Program-made: the position numbers and the translations under genes
From: Metallyticus violacea
Lineage: Eukaryota; Arthropoda; Insecta; Mantodea; Metallyticidae
Assembly (NCBI GenBank): GCA_030762175.1
Contig: CM060831.1
Span: forward strand, 83,428,001-83,492,000
DNA length: 64,000 nucleotides
Direction: 5' to 3'
Part shown: piece after piece, positions 11,409 to 23,837 of the stretch
How the letters are laid out: every line of letters begins with the position of its first letter
How positions within the stretch are numbered: position 1 is the stretch's first letter
The notes under the pieces: generated by a model
Seen by the model: only the letters and a program-made list of their open reading frames with translations
Told to the model about the DNA's origin: nothing
The model's database searches: none

Positions 11409-12573
11409 ACTCCTCACTCTCGCCGCTGCCGCTAGAGTTCTGTGTGCCATACAGTGCTGTCATCTCTGTCACACATTAACAACATGTGCCCGCGTGTTTT
11501 AAAACAGATTGCAACTCGTGCAGATGAAATTTATACATCTTGCATATCTCTTACAACCCTCTTTTATATATTACGATGTTTAAGCTTTAAAGCAAAAACA
11601 TTGAATTTCTCCCAGATTCATCTGCGGGTATCCTTAAATACGAATTTAAACTAATTTTACTGTTGAATAGCCTCTTTCGGTGGTTTTGTTTAATTAGAAC
11701 TTTTAAAGCAAACGGCGTGCAGCAAGTAATCTGCCATTGATGTGAAATTAATTAATGACCTCAAATGCACAAGAATTTGTTATATTCTCCTTCTCTTCCC
11801 AACATGAAAAAGGGAAAGGAAAGGAAATACTTTCAACCAAGCCATTTGTCCCATCTAGTGATCGAACCCACCACCCTGTCTGCTGCGTATTACAGTGGAC
11901 TGTACGCAATGCTGATGCTGGCGTGTATTCAACTATTTTTCTCTCACTTCCACTAACATATGCATATAACTTTTCAATTCTAAATCGAATTTGCAGACAT
12001 TATTGAATATCCTACCAGAATATATCAAGAAGGAAAATGGTCTCATCCTACATAAAATATAACATTAATATACAATCCAAATATATGCAGAACTAAAATA
12101 GTGCTGGGAAAGTAACACATATGACAACTCCTGTACAAATTAAACAATAGACGCTAAAATAATCAAGTTGAAAGATTGCTTATTGGAGATACTGAGAAAT
12201 AGTAAACAATTGATGCTTAATAAAATAAATACTATGCATATAACAGCAAATTAGAGATGTGTACGGGCCGGGCTGTCCGAGAGGCCCCCTACTTTGCCAA
12301 TCACATGCTCAATATATTATGATGTAAGCAGCAGTAGCGGTCTTCCCTCTTTTATTTGCATCCTGTGCAGTATAAACTAAAAACAAGTTTTTCATTATTG
12401 CAGCTAAATTGAAACCTTAAATGTATATCGAGTTATGGAAACAATACGGGAAAACGTGTTATATTACATAATATGTAATATAACATACTTTTTTTACCTT
12501 GATCGTCTATTTTTTCGCTTAGTTTCACAATGTTCTAAATTACATTTAAAAACATATTTACGTAATTACTTTT
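11409..12573. other. AT-rich intron, nothing firm
   Basis: A reverse-strand B-box-like GGTTCGATCAC near 11868-11878 hints at a degraded tRNA-derived SINE, but no A box or body repeat supports it. Confidence 0.4.
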
Positions 12574-12711
12574 AATAGTTTTTAACACCAATTTTTACTG
12601 TGTGATCATTGATGATATGAAATAATAAATTGGAAAAAATATTTTTTTTAAGGAAGGCGGGCATTTGCCATTTATGAGGACTGAGGAAAACTTGGAAAAA
12701 ACCTCAGCCAG
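12574..12711 (-). repeat. SINE family B fragment (B4)
   Basis: Only the tail half remains (CACCAATTTTTACTG ... CATTTGCCATTTATGAGGAC). The tRNA-like head is absent. Confidence 0.7.
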
Positions 12712-13532
12712 GCAAACAATCAACATAATATTATAATAATTCCAGTGAGATGCTGTATTATAAATATTACATATAAATTATATATTTTTGATAACATATT
12801 CTTTTATGTTAAGTAGAAAATTGTAATAAATTGGTTTTTAATGTGGAATATTTATTTTGAATAACACAATGTTACGTGCAGTTCGCCAGAAAATGTTGAA
12901 AAGTTTGAATTTGTACAGAAGGATAGAAACACATGACGGGCTCAAGTGTAGCAAAGTTCGGTCCTATCGGGCCGTCCGCGCTCTTGTGCCTGAGGATTAC
13001 AACGGTCAGCACTGCTGTTACGTCATAGTGCAGGGCTAAACTTCAATGGACGAAAGCTCATGTTAGAAAAGAACTAACCGACCGACTGGCCAAATTAAGA
13101 AGCGGCAAGTGACATTGATATTGGAGAGGAGCATAAGCAAACACGCTGAGAAATGACCTGGGGAAGAACTTGTGCAGCTGTAGGGAAAAAAGTGAAGGGT
13201 CACAACAAACGATTACATCACTAAATTCTACTTATCGAGTACGAAAACGCAAAACCCTTGTAAGTCACAAATTATCCATAATGAAGGCCATGGAAAAAAA
13301 AAAAGAAGTACTTGCTACCATTGACTCCAAAATCGCTATCCTATATGCGATTGTAAAAAGTGTCCCATATTGGATAATGAAATTCAAAAGTATTGTGAAC
13401 AAACCAGTACAGAACTTAACTTCATTTTTAGACACATAATCTGACACATTGCAACAAGACGCAAATGGCAGAGATAAACTCGCAAAGTAGTACTGGCCGC
13501 CCACCTATGAGAGTTGAAGTGTGGTGGTAGTC

Positions 13533-13567
<35 letters not shown>

Positions 13568-14340
13568 AGTGGGAGGAGGAAAACATGCTGCGTTACTGCA
13601 GCAGTTACAGTAGCAAATCTTGTCTTAAATGCAGAGCCAAAAACAGCAATTAACCCATAGAGCCCGTCCTATAGTTTTCTAAATGAGGTAAATTCGTACA
13701 CTATGCCCCCCACTTAAATGAAGTGAGTAAACCATTGAGACCGACAAATATCCATGGTGTTCCAGCCGGGAGCGGCAGCGGAGAAAGCCGTGAAAGCGAG
13801 CTCAGTAGTATGGCTTCAACAAGCGGATAATTACCTAGCTGAGCACATCGGCCTGATAGCTCAGTTGATTGGAGCGTCGTATTTATAATTGGAAAGTCGT
13901 TGGTTTGACGCCTCCCGAGAAAAAAAAAAATTTATCCCTCTCCTGTAGTCCTCATAATTTGTTAAATAAAAATAGAATACATGTTACTTTTGACGAGGAC
14001 GAGGCAAAGGTTAAATTTTTAGCCTACAGTAGGTTTTGACATATCTTAAACTTTCACGCCCTATGTTCATAATGTTAAATTTAAAACTTCCGCGATATTT
14101 GTTTTAAAAACTAAAACAGAGCTTTCGCCGGCTGTAGTGTGAAGTATGTGGTGTCGGGTCTAGCCAGACACGGAAAGATCGATATCGACGCAGACGGTAG
14201 GGGCAGGTGGAGGGAGAAGAGGGAGTGGGAGCTGATTGTTATGAAGGACAGATTTCCACGTGTTGCTAAGGCGAAAACCACACTATTGAGAATGCTGTTG
14301 TATTTCAACACTTTCCCTTCTGGCCAGATTAAAATATCTT
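12712..14340. other. Unassigned intron with an (AC)n microsatellite and a tRNA-like segment
   Basis: An (AC)n run of about 30 bases sits at 13534-13563. At 13850-13920 GCCTGATAGCTCAGTTGATT and GTTGGTTTGACGCCTC look like tRNA A and B boxes, with the B box mutated, followed by a poly(A). A similar segment occurs at 25460-25545. These are more likely a small tRNA-derived SINE than a tRNA gene. The frames at 12857-13440 are unrecognised. Confidence 0.4.
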
Positions 14341-14352
14341 TTCATTTAGCAA

Positions 14353-14538
14353 TCACTTAACACTTCTCAAAAATAAATTCACTGGCCGGTTTTGACGTAA
14401 ACATCGTTTGTGTTCTTCGATTCGTTTTTTAATTGATCTCCCAATCATGTCAATATGCACTTTCCCACCTTCACAGGGAATTTTATGAATACCAGTGACG
14501 TCAAGAGGAACTCTGGGATATTTTGCGGGGCGTAGCAT
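14353..14538 (-). pseudogene. Penelope-like retroelement fragment, GIY-YIG domain
   Basis: The minus-strand frame reads PLDVTGIHKIPCEGGKVHID and continues MIGRSIKKRIEEHKR. Penelope-like elements end in a GIY-YIG endonuclease with the pattern GIYxIPCxCGKxYIGxTGRSIxxRIxEHxR. Here GIY is GIH and YIG is HID, so the catalytic signature is damaged, while the GRS..RI.EH part is kept. No reverse transcriptase was found beside it. Confidence 0.75.
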
Positions 14539-14659
14539 ATGTCCTAATACTTCGACCCGACACTAATGATGCTGGTCGTAGACAGCCGGCGCAAGCTCTG
14601 TTTTAATTTTTGAACAAAGATCGTGGCACAATGTCGGGAAAATTTTGGCTTAACATTCG

Positions 14660-15835
14660 CTTAGGGCCACACAATGGGAGGATATACACCATTAAAAAAT
14701 CGCTTTCAATTTTTTTTTAATTGAACATATACGTTTTGTCTAGCGAACTGATAACTAGATATACAATTAGTGATAACGGAATTGGCTTTACTTTCTAATC
14801 ATTAACGTCTTATCTGATGAAACCGAGTAATTTCAACAGCTGTTCAAAGTGACGATCGTTTGCATCAGTAAACTTGTGGAGACGGCGAACAAGTGAACGT
14901 TGCACAGATATTGCCGTACACGTCGCGATAATTCGCTGTTTTATATTCTCTAGTGTCGCTGGGATTTCCTGATACAGTCTGTCTTGCACTCAGGCTAAGA
15001 GAATGGGCTCTAATCGGGGCACCTATCCACCTATTTGTAAACTTTGCATCCACAACTTCTCTGGGAACTTAGTCGAAGTGTGTGGGGCACCCATCATGCT
15101 GGAACTACATTGATAGACCGTTCTCAATTCCCACGTCCTTCACGAAAAGGGGTAGAGTGTCTTGCAGAAACGATGCGTATCGCTGTTCGTTTAATGTTCC
15201 CAGATAGAAATAGAGACTTACAACACGGTTGCCAATGTTACCGCACCAAACATTGACACTCCACTGTCGTTTCTGAGCAACCTCGCGAAGCCAGGGGGAT
15301 TTTGCACGAACCAGTAGTGCATACTCCTAATTTACATTACCATGACCTGTAAACGATGTTTCACAAAATATTACTTAATGCACTATTATCTTGTAACTGC
15401 TTCCAAATATCAATATGGACCAGATCAGGAGACACTAGCACACTGAGGGCAGAATGATAATGGTTTGTTTACTATGCTTTTATACAGACACACTGCAAAC
15501 AACCCATGCTCTGTATACAAACCACACTCTTCGCATAACGTCACAAATATTGCCACATTACATATTTCAGAAGGTATGCGGTTTAGAACAGTGAAATCAA
15601 TTCTGTTATTACTAATTGGACCTCTAGCTTTTGGTTCGCATGAAAAAACACACATGTTCCTTTTAAAAAATGTAACTTTGAGTTGAAAATTTATTTTTAA
15701 ATCTGTGGATTATGCACACCCTCCCATTGTGTGAGCCCCTGACATGGCGACATTCCTGCACAACTTGATTTTTCACATCTTGTTTCATTTCGAAAAGATT
15801 TGAGACCGCAGGTGAGACACCCGGTATTTAAAGAT
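14660..15835 (-). mobile_element. Tc1/mariner-superfamily element (E2 family), copy 1, degraded
   Basis: The right end, GGTGAGACACCCGGTAT, and the region CTAGCGAACTGATAAC match the element at 44530-45438. This copy is longer. It retains a stretch on the minus strand at about 15040-15260 that reads, in shifted frames, like the DDE centre (HDGCPTHF, GNRVVSLYFW). At 14865-15053 it reads KFTNRWIGAP, the segment before the third catalytic Asp. The left terminal repeat is not recognisable. Many frameshifts. Confidence 0.7.
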
Positions 15836-16294
15836 ACAATCATAAACTCATATCTTCCAAAATTTTAAGGAATAGTTTAATTACATTTTTCAATAATCTA
15901 GTTATTTCTACAATGAAAAAATAGAAATGTAAATAGAAATCCAGTAAGCTAGTCTACTACAACTGGACACTAAATCCCATTAGCAAATTTTACCCGAAAT
16001 TTATCCTCTATACATTTTAAGGTATGTCTAATTCTGTTGTTTATCTCTTATTTACTGTTACTTATGCACTGCTTTTAATAAAACTTCAAACTTAGTCTCA
16101 AAAACATAGCCAATAGAAAACATTTAAAAACACATCCATTTTTTACATGAAATATATCTATAAGAGCACTTATTTTCCCGAGGAAACAAACAACTATCTT
16201 GTAGATCAGATAAATGGTGATTCACGCAAGCATAGACATAACCCAATCCAAGACTTGTAACTGATAAACGCTACTTTCGCGCCATTTGACTTAC
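15836..16294. other. AT-rich intron
   Basis: Nothing recognised up to the donor of the GAR exon. Confidence 0.45.
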
Positions 16295-16388
16295 CTGTTT
16301 TGCAACGGCATGGGTCGTGTTTGTCCAGATAATGAGAGAGCGTGTCCCATCCTCCGCCAACGCGCACCATCACGTGATTTCTGAGGAT
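16295..16388 (-). CDS. pigs: Exon encoding the second half of the GAS2-related (GAR) domain
   Basis: This 94-base exon carries the hallmark core of the GAR domain: [17 protein letters not shown], then [12 protein letters not shown], then KT. It is flanked on the minus strand by TTTCTCTGTATTGCAG and GTAAGTCAA. The VMVRVGGGW segment and the DPCR motif are near-invariant in GAS2, GAS2L and spectraplakin proteins. The [10 protein letters not shown] form points to the GAS2L branch; spectraplakins have FLVKNDPCR. The GAR domain binds the microtubule lattice. The exon starts in phase 0 directly after the exon at 27991-28098 and ends in phase 1. It sits between transposon-filled introns of about 11.6 kb upstream and 11.9 kb downstream. 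Confidence 0.93.
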
Positions 16389-16518
16389 CTGCAATACAGA
16401 GAAATGGTTTACAGAAGGGATGCAAAAGAAATTAATGACTTAAATCTATATTTCATTGATAATTGTAAAGAATGTTTAAATATCGCAAAGATAATTTAAT
16501 TACAACATTATAATTATA

Positions 16519-16526
<8 letters not shown>

Positions 16527-16581
<55 letters not shown>
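16527..16581. repeat. (AAT)n microsatellite
   Basis: A pure AAT array of about 55 bases bordering one end of monomer-repeat copy A. Confidence 0.95.
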
Positions 16582-16582
<1 letters not shown>

Positions 16583-16583
<1 letters not shown>

Positions 16584-17400
16584 ATGTTTACCTGCACCCC
16601 AAAATTTAAAAGCAGCCCTAGGCATTAATATTGATTGGCTTTTTCGCAACGAAAATCCGTATATGACATTTACATAAAACAAGAAAAATCTTTGCTGGAA
16701 ATCAGGGAAATCGAGTCCATTAGAAGTGGGGATTTACCTGAAACTCAATATTTAAAAATCGTTCTAGAGCAGCAATATTTGTTTCTTCACAACAAAATTC
16801 GGTATATACCATTTAAATAAATTAAGAAAAGTAGTTTCCAAAAATTAGGCAAATTGCACCATTAGGAGTAGGCGAATACTTGAAAACCGAAATTTAAAAA
16901 GTGCTCTTGCGTTTAACTTTCTCCCTATTTCAAAATAAATGGACAAATCAATTCAGCATATATTTATAATGTTGCACATATTTTATATTTAACAAAAAAG
17001 ATAGAAAAATGTGAAATATTAATCTAATATGTGTTTGAGAATTATATTTGTATGTAAGAGCGCTCTGTAATAACCGTAAGAAAACGTTTACGTTACATGC
17101 TTTTACTACAATAACATTTAATTTTCATTTCAAATTCAATGAAAATGATGTAACTTTCCATTTTTATTTCTTAGTAATTGTAATTGTTTTTAAATAGTAA
17201 CAAGTTTTTGTTTTATTGAAACATGTGAACATCATCTTCTTAAATACACAATGTAACTCGAGACTTTTTGTTATTTCTCTCTCCTTTAGTGAACGTAAAG
17301 ATATCAAGGGCTCAGTACATAAACATGGTTACATTTAAAATTACCCACACAGTATACCTTTATTTATCAGCGGTCATATAATTAATTTAATTTAATTAAT
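16583..17400 (-). repeat. Monomer-bearing interspersed repeat, copy A
   Basis: In reverse orientation this shares a conserved block with 29860-30720, 32412-33700 and 60635-62270 (key strings TGTAACGTAAACGTTTTC, ATTACAGAGCGCTCTTACAT, TTTCACATTT). The block is followed by about three degenerate monomers, each with AAATTTTGGGTTTCAGGTAA, CTCCTAATGG and ATTTAAATGGTATATACCGA. It has (AAT)n arrays on both sides. Confidence 0.75.
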
Positions 17401-17427
17401 TGTTACGATTTCATCTCAATAATAATA

Positions 17428-17471
<44 letters not shown>
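17401..17471. repeat. (AAT)n microsatellite, slightly impure
   Basis: The array at 17419-17471 has one AGT interruption and borders the other end of repeat copy A. Confidence 0.9.
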
Positions 17472-17472
<1 letters not shown>

Positions 17473-18059
17473 TATTTTATCTGTTAAGACCGCAAGACCG
17501 CAAGGTACGTATCGTAAACAGAGCCTGTTTGTGTTATGATGTGTACAGAAAACATTGACAGGCGGAAGTTAATACACTTAACATTTCCTAACTTAATAAC
17601 GAATTAATAAAACACAATTGAAATTCATTTCAGGTCCATACATATCATAAACATATTTGTTACTTTATATTAATTTGTCTACCTATTAATGCACATGTTA
17701 ATAGAGATTTAATTTTTAATTACAGCGGGGTGAACATTTACAAACCTTGAGCTGTGGTTATATCTCTGACAAATGTCACAAAGGGAGGTTACCCCTTCCC
17801 CCAACATATAACAGAAGTCGACGTCTATGTTCAGAAGTGAAGGAAGAAAAAGCCATTAAGTATGTTTCAGAATGCTTGCTTATTAATTTTTCCACTAATA
17901 TTTTTTCTTCTTAGCAAGAGTTTTACTTTGGACCAGGCAAGCTCTATGGGGTTCAGTAAGTAAACTTAACACTTCATGACATGTAATTTTAATATTTCGT
18001 CGATGTGAACACTTGCCATTTATGGATATCTATCAATATGTAGAGTTTAGAGTTTCCCA
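17472..18059. other. Unassigned intron
   Basis: AT-rich. No coding or repeat signal was seen. Confidence 0.4.
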
Positions 18060-18395
18060 CGTCTCTTGACGTACAAGGAATGCTGTATTGCAGCCATAAT
18101 TTCACCGCTTCTTCTACGGCGTTCGATTTGCTTTCCTATATGGAGGAGCATTATCCATAATCACAACTCTCTCCTCTGGGAGATTGGAAAGAAACTGATT
18201 GATAATACAAAGCTCGAAGTTTCTGAAATTCATTTGACCACGATAACCTCCCGAGCTCTTGCTGCTTCAAAAATTAATAATGAATTCTTCACAAACACCA
18301 TTTGGATCCTGCATGGACGACAATGAGACGGTTGCCGAAATTTGATTTAGTCCATACGCCTGGTTGACTTTCATTTTGCCACCATTTCCTGATTG
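18060..18395 (-). pseudogene. DDE transposase catalytic-core fragment
   Basis: The minus strand reads NRLIVVHAGSKW, then after frame shifts QMNFRNFELCIINQFLSNLP, then EERVVIMDNAPPYR. HAGxxxG ... MNxxNFxxW ... LPxxSVxVMDNAPYH is the core of a DDE endonuclease family frequent in arthropods. The Asp of MDNA is a catalytic residue. Neither the N-terminus nor the ends are recognisable. Confidence 0.7.
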
Positions 18396-18899
18396 TTAAA
18401 TTATTGCTAGCTCGAGTCTCATTAATATATATAATGAGAATTTAAAAAAACAAGTTCTTGGTACAATGTAAATAAAATAACAAGAACTAAAAAAGCAAAA
18501 ATATATTATATACGGTTTCAGAGAGTGAGCCCTTAAGGAAATGCAATTCTTTCTTTTTCAAATATCATTTAATTTCTTTGGACATGTAGTAACTTACTTT
18601 CTCATAAATAAAATTCGTCTATACATCAGCGTATCTCATTCTTGTCAGAAATATTCGAATTCACTTTTGTACGCTCCGGTCTGTTTCCGGGAGTAGACAG
18701 AACCCCCTTCTCTTCTCACCCGGGTACGTTTTCTCACTGGAACACCGCTATAGTGAGATACACGTAAGTTTAATTGTTTAATATAAATTTTATTGCAGCT
18801 ATCAATATTCTCAACTCCTCCAGCTTTACTTGTATAACTTTTCTTTCTTTCCTTGTGGTACATCCATTATTTGTATGTGCATATAATTAATAGGTCAAT
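18396..18899. other. Unassigned intron
   Basis: About 50 bases at 18463-18515 resemble 62176-62235 near the end of monomer-repeat copy D. The rest is unrecognised. Confidence 0.4.
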
Positions 18900-19400
18900 A
18901 TATACACTAACACTTAACTATAACGTTCAACTGCTCACCATTAATATTCTGCTTTCGTTAACACAATGAGAACGAAACGCCGGAAGTATTTGAATACATG
19001 AAACACATGCAGTGTTGCCACGAGTGGCCGAGGTCGTTAAGGCGCAAACTCGTGAGCGGGACGTCTGGGGTTCGAATCCTGCCAGGACCGTCCTCCCTGA
19101 CTGAGATTTTTTCCAGGTTTTCGGTTTTCCTTAGTTCCTCATAAATGGCCAATGCCGGGGAGGTACCCTAAACTTAGGCCTGAAACATTTCCTTCCTTAA
19201 AAAATCCTTTCCCGATTTATGATGTATCATCAGTGTTCACCGCTTGTGGTGCCTCAGTAGTTAAAACAGGCGTTAAATACCATTCAAATTAAAAAAAAAA
19301 AAAACACATGCAATGCGAATTATTTACTTGGCAGATAAAGCCCTGCTCTCCCCGCTTACATCGCTACACAACTCTCCAGCTGTCATCAGTAAGACGTTCG
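18900..19400 (+). repeat. Repeat W copy 2, containing SINE-B copy B5
   Basis: The flanks match 2860-2945 and 3368-3415 (CACCATTAATATTC, AAACACATGCAGTGTTG, CTCTCCCCGCTTACATCGCT). The SINE sits at the same relative position in both copies. Confidence 0.5.
19015..19305 (+). repeat. SINE family B, full length (B5)
   Basis: The head GCCACGAGTGGCCGAGGTCG keeps a Ser/Leu-tRNA-like A box (TGGCCGAGGTCGTTAAGGCG) and the B box GGTTCGAATCC. The body and tail TTAAATACCATTC plus poly(A) are complete. ACACATGCA occurs on both sides, consistent with a short target-site duplication. Confidence 0.9.
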
Positions 19401-22009
19401 TTGTAAGGGTACAGAGAGAATGTAATTAGACCGGATGTTTAAATTATGATAAGATAAGGGGGTGAAAGAGTCGAAAGATACATACCAAGCCTTTAAATTT
19501 AGATAAATATCTGCATAATGAAGGTATTAGTATATTGCGCGACAAATGCTAATGTTCCAAATGCAATTGAACACCTTCAATATTTGCTTAATTTACTCAT
19601 TTATTGTCTCATGCCAAGTTGTAATCGCCGTCGTCATCATGAATATATTAGTTTTAGGCCAAATTTAACTTATTAGGCTTCGAATAAATAATTTGATTTG
19701 CCTTGGCAAACTTGAGCGTTTTCTTTGACATTTCATTCCATTCTTCGTATTATACTTATATATATATAAACTTTTTATAATTTAATGAATACTGTGTATT
19801 TTATTAAGTAAAATATAACTATTTGTCTCATTGCATAGAGTAGTTTACCTAGATGTTTTAGAAAGCCGCTTTTTGCTGATCTGAAATATATTTCATCCAT
19901 TTCCTTTAGATGGATGCACGTTCCGCTTTCAAGTTAAATGTTGGTAAACCATAAACATATCGTCCCATCCCAGCGAATTCTATGTAGCTAGTGCAACAGT
20001 AAAACGCTGTCAGAGATATCTGTAAAATCTCCAGCGATGTCAATGGTACCTTCGTGCATGCAACATTGGAGCAGAAACTATGAATTTTATTAAGAATATC
20101 TCAGTGTACCTTAAATAATATATAAAGAATAAAAAATATGTTCTCACTTACATACTCAAACTCTGTAAATATTAAACATGGACTGAAAGAGATTGCAGAG
20201 ACGTGACAACGTTGTCCTCCATTTTCTCACTCTTTACGTGTATCACATCAAACGTAACATAAACAAGCAACGTCATAATGTAATCTAAGTTCCAGGAATA
20301 AACACTCATCAATGCTTATCGCATACTATGCTAGCAGTGTTCTTAACTTTTGAACTACATTCAGATTTTCCTGTAAATACATCAATTTTGTTCTAGATTT
20401 TATTTTCAAATTACATTCTATATAGGTATTATATTACACAAGTAAAATTAATGCAAAATCTTTAGTGAATGCTGAAACATTTAAAGACTTTAATTTACAA
20501 ACTGTTTGCCAAGACAAGTGTTTTTATACTTTTTGGCAATATCGTTTATATATGAAGGGTACAGGGGAAAAACAATCATTGTCTACTTTTGGTGAATTTG
20601 AGATTTTGGTGCCCATGGATTGTAGGTATATAGGTATTACATTACAACACATTCATGCAGGAAAAAAAAACCACATATAGTCCATAAAAATCAGCATGGA
20701 AAAATAGAGTGCAGGTGAAAAACAACCAGAGTGCTTTGTAAAATATCTACAATGAGACCATAGCAAGAAAGGGAGCTGATGAAGTTACATTAATGTTGTC
20801 TGACTTTCGTTTCAATCACCTGGACCTATTAGTTCGGAATTAACATTTTTTTGTGTGTGTGTATTCCTGCCCCGACCAAAATAAAAATTATACCATCATT
20901 TGCCTAATTCATGCTATGGTTCATAAGTGCAGTTTAATCAGTAAAAGCGACTTTTCCCTTCAGAGGCCACAGTTATATAGAATGTGACAAACATATGGAT
21001 TTAACCATGCTGAAACACCCAGCAATTGGAATGAGCACATCAAAAGATGTCGCGTGAAACCATCTCCCTTCAACTCATTGAGTGTTCCCGGGATATTTTT
21101 AAATCGTGGTCATCAAAACAATACAGAAAGATATGTCCAATGAAGATAAGAGAAATAGTAACTGACAAAATCTCTTCTAGAACTATAACAAGTCGAACAA
21201 CCTACAATGGCTCCTGGGAGTCCCAAGTTATTGTTGACAAAATGTGCCGTACACAGACTGATGAACTGATGAATTCAAGTTAAATTCCACTTTCCAAAGC
21301 AAAATATGATGACCTACAATGCCCGAGGAAATTCTGTTTGGACAATCCTTAGTTCTATTTTTCAAGGTTACCTGTAATAGACAATGAGCCATTTTGATTG
21401 AATGATTATTTTCAATGGTGTTTCATTAATGTTTATATTTTCCTCAGAAAATATCTATGAATGATTTGGCACATTCCATAATATAGTTAGTGAACCTCGA
21501 ATTGTTTTTATCTACAAGTATATGCACTTTGACTTTATATTGATAATTAATATGCACAAGTAACACAAGACAGTAATTTCAAAAGAAGGATCTGTTATAA
21601 AAACCACCTTATTAATTATTATAGAAAAAATTCGGTAAATCTAATGTGTTTAATTTTGTAGCGTTTTTAAACTTCAAAATTACATTCCTGTAAAAAAAAT
21701 GGACTTTGTTTTCCCCTTGTACCGTTCATATAGATTAAATAGAACAGGCAACAAACTACACCCAAGCCTCTATCCTTGTTCAGTTAGCACATCTGTTCTT
21801 ATCATTGCTAAGACAGAAAATTTGATAAAGATAAGTGGATACAATACAATTCCTTCGAAAACAAGATATCAGCAAAGCCTATTTATGAGATGCTAGGCAG
21901 AGTTCAGCTTAGGCAAAAGTCAATTTCGGATTCCATGGATATTTATTACACACATAAGTTGTTTAGAAAGGATTTATTTTTTTCAAATAATTATCTTAGT
22001 TTTTTTTGA
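19401..22009. other. Long unassigned intron stretch
   Basis: Nothing firm in 2.6 kb. Short frames at 20465-20680 and 21047-21283 are unrecognised and lack splice or repeat support. This is the longest stretch with no repeat I could name. Confidence 0.45.
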
Positions 22010-22278
22010 ATGCTGTTTAACGCCCGTTTTTACTACTGAGGCACCGCAGGCAGTGGACACTGATGAAACATGAAATGAAATGATATATTGGAAAAGATTT
22101 TTTTTTAAAGGAAGGAAACCTTCCAGGCCAAGTTTAGGGTACCTCCCTGGCATTTTCCATTTATGTGGACTGAGAAAAAAAAAAAAAAAACTCAGTCAGA
22201 GAGGACGGTCCTGATGGGACTCGAACCCCAGACTACCGCTCACGAGTCCGCACCTTAACGACCTCGACCACCCGTGGC
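22010..22278 (-). repeat. SINE family B, full length (B6)
   Basis: Reverse-oriented, from GTTTAACGCCCGTTTTTACT to GACCTCGACCACCCGTGGCG. The A box is recognisable on the minus strand. Confidence 0.9.
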
Positions 22279-23837
22279 GATATATATTTCATTTTTACCT
22301 CCCCCTTATCGAACGCTTTCTCTAAATCTCTGAAAGCTGGCGTGTTCCCACATTTTAGTTTGTGATTCTCCAAGGAAGCGTATATACTTTTGACACTTAG
22401 ACAGATTTATATTTTTCACAATTTATTTATTTATTTGGTGAGCAATGCTTGACGCAACCGCGGGACCGGCCGACAGCGCTATGTCGACGAAGGTGGGGAG
22501 TATATTTCCCTCCGCTGCGCGTGGCTTCAGTGTGGATTGAAATCTTGCACAGTAGCACATCGCCGACACAGCAGCCTCACCGGCCAGCCGCACGTCGCAA
22601 ACCGGTTGCGTGAAGGATTGTTCACCCTTATAATAGCTGTTGAATCAAAATGTTTTTTCATTATGTTTCAATTGTTGTTTATTATAAAGTAACATTCTAT
22701 AAAAATTAAAATTATTAATTCTCAACATATCTATTGTAAATGTTGCTTTAAAAAACATATTTACAAATGATTGACACGTTTATTTTTGCACATTTCTAAA
22801 TAATTCTTTCTTTATCATAAAGGCCTCACCTAATGGTACGAACCTCAATAGTTACATGTGTACATTGCAAATTTAAGGAAAAATTACTTCCTAAAATTTT
22901 AATCTGAAACAAAATGTTTCCTCATATAACATTTTTTATTTATTTTTACATAAAGTCAATTTCCAAGTATTAATATTAATAGGAAGAATGCCTGTGCAAA
23001 ATTTCATAAAACTATCTTCAAAACTGTAGAAGTTATTGTGTAACCTGGTTTGAAAAAAATACAGCTATGAGAAAACGAGGGACAAACTTACAGACAGACG
23101 TATCGACAGTCTGCACTTTCGAGTTTTCTTTTCGGCAGAACGTTTATTGCATTGTTTATCTTTGAATTCGCATTTAGTTTTGAAATATTGCACCTTTCTT
23201 TTCGCATACTTGATTAACTTCGTCAGAACCCAACCAACAAACACGCTGCATTATTAGAAAGGAACATTTCAGGGACATAAAGAACTTTTAAATTAATAAA
23301 TTATGGGAAAATGAAAAATACTTCAATTAGGGCAGGGTTTTACTTTAAGGTCCAAATGTGACCTCACTCTAAAATGTGTTAATGCATAACTTGGCCCATT
23401 TCGTAGATATCTACTGAAAATGTTCTTCACAGATTATGAAACTAAATTTTGTTGTAAATTAAAATGCAAAAAAATAACTAATGTATTTTATGATTCTTGA
23501 AATTTTATGTACACCATAAATGAAGCTGTTATGTAGGCACATATTCCTTTGCAAGCCTAATGCAGGTGTGCTTAAAAATATAAATATTCGATTATATTTA
23601 TAATTTTAGTTAATATTTTAGTTAATTGAAGCACGCTTTTCGATATTCCGTTTTAAACACATCTATTGATAAAGAGTCATTAATTTTTTTGTAGCACAGT
23701 TTATAAACAGTTAATGGTTATTCTGTAGTATATTCAACAAAAATAAAGGCAAGGACTGATAAAATTAAACGCGTTAAAGATCATGCACCACTGGACAAAG
23801 GAAAGCGAGAAAACAAGATTAAAAAAAAAAAAGAACT
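22279..23837. other. Unassigned intron with a GC-rich island
   Basis: 22440-22625 is a GC-rich patch (CGCGGGACCGGCCGACAGCG) in AT-rich surroundings, followed by AT-rich sequence. Near 23000-23110 is a segment (TAGAAGTTATTGTG ... ACAGACAGACG) of a kind often seen in transposon 3' ends. Probably an unclassified element. Confidence 0.35.

Noticed and set aside
16500..16682. Poly-Leu minus-strand frame
   Set aside because: It is an (AAT)n microsatellite artefact.
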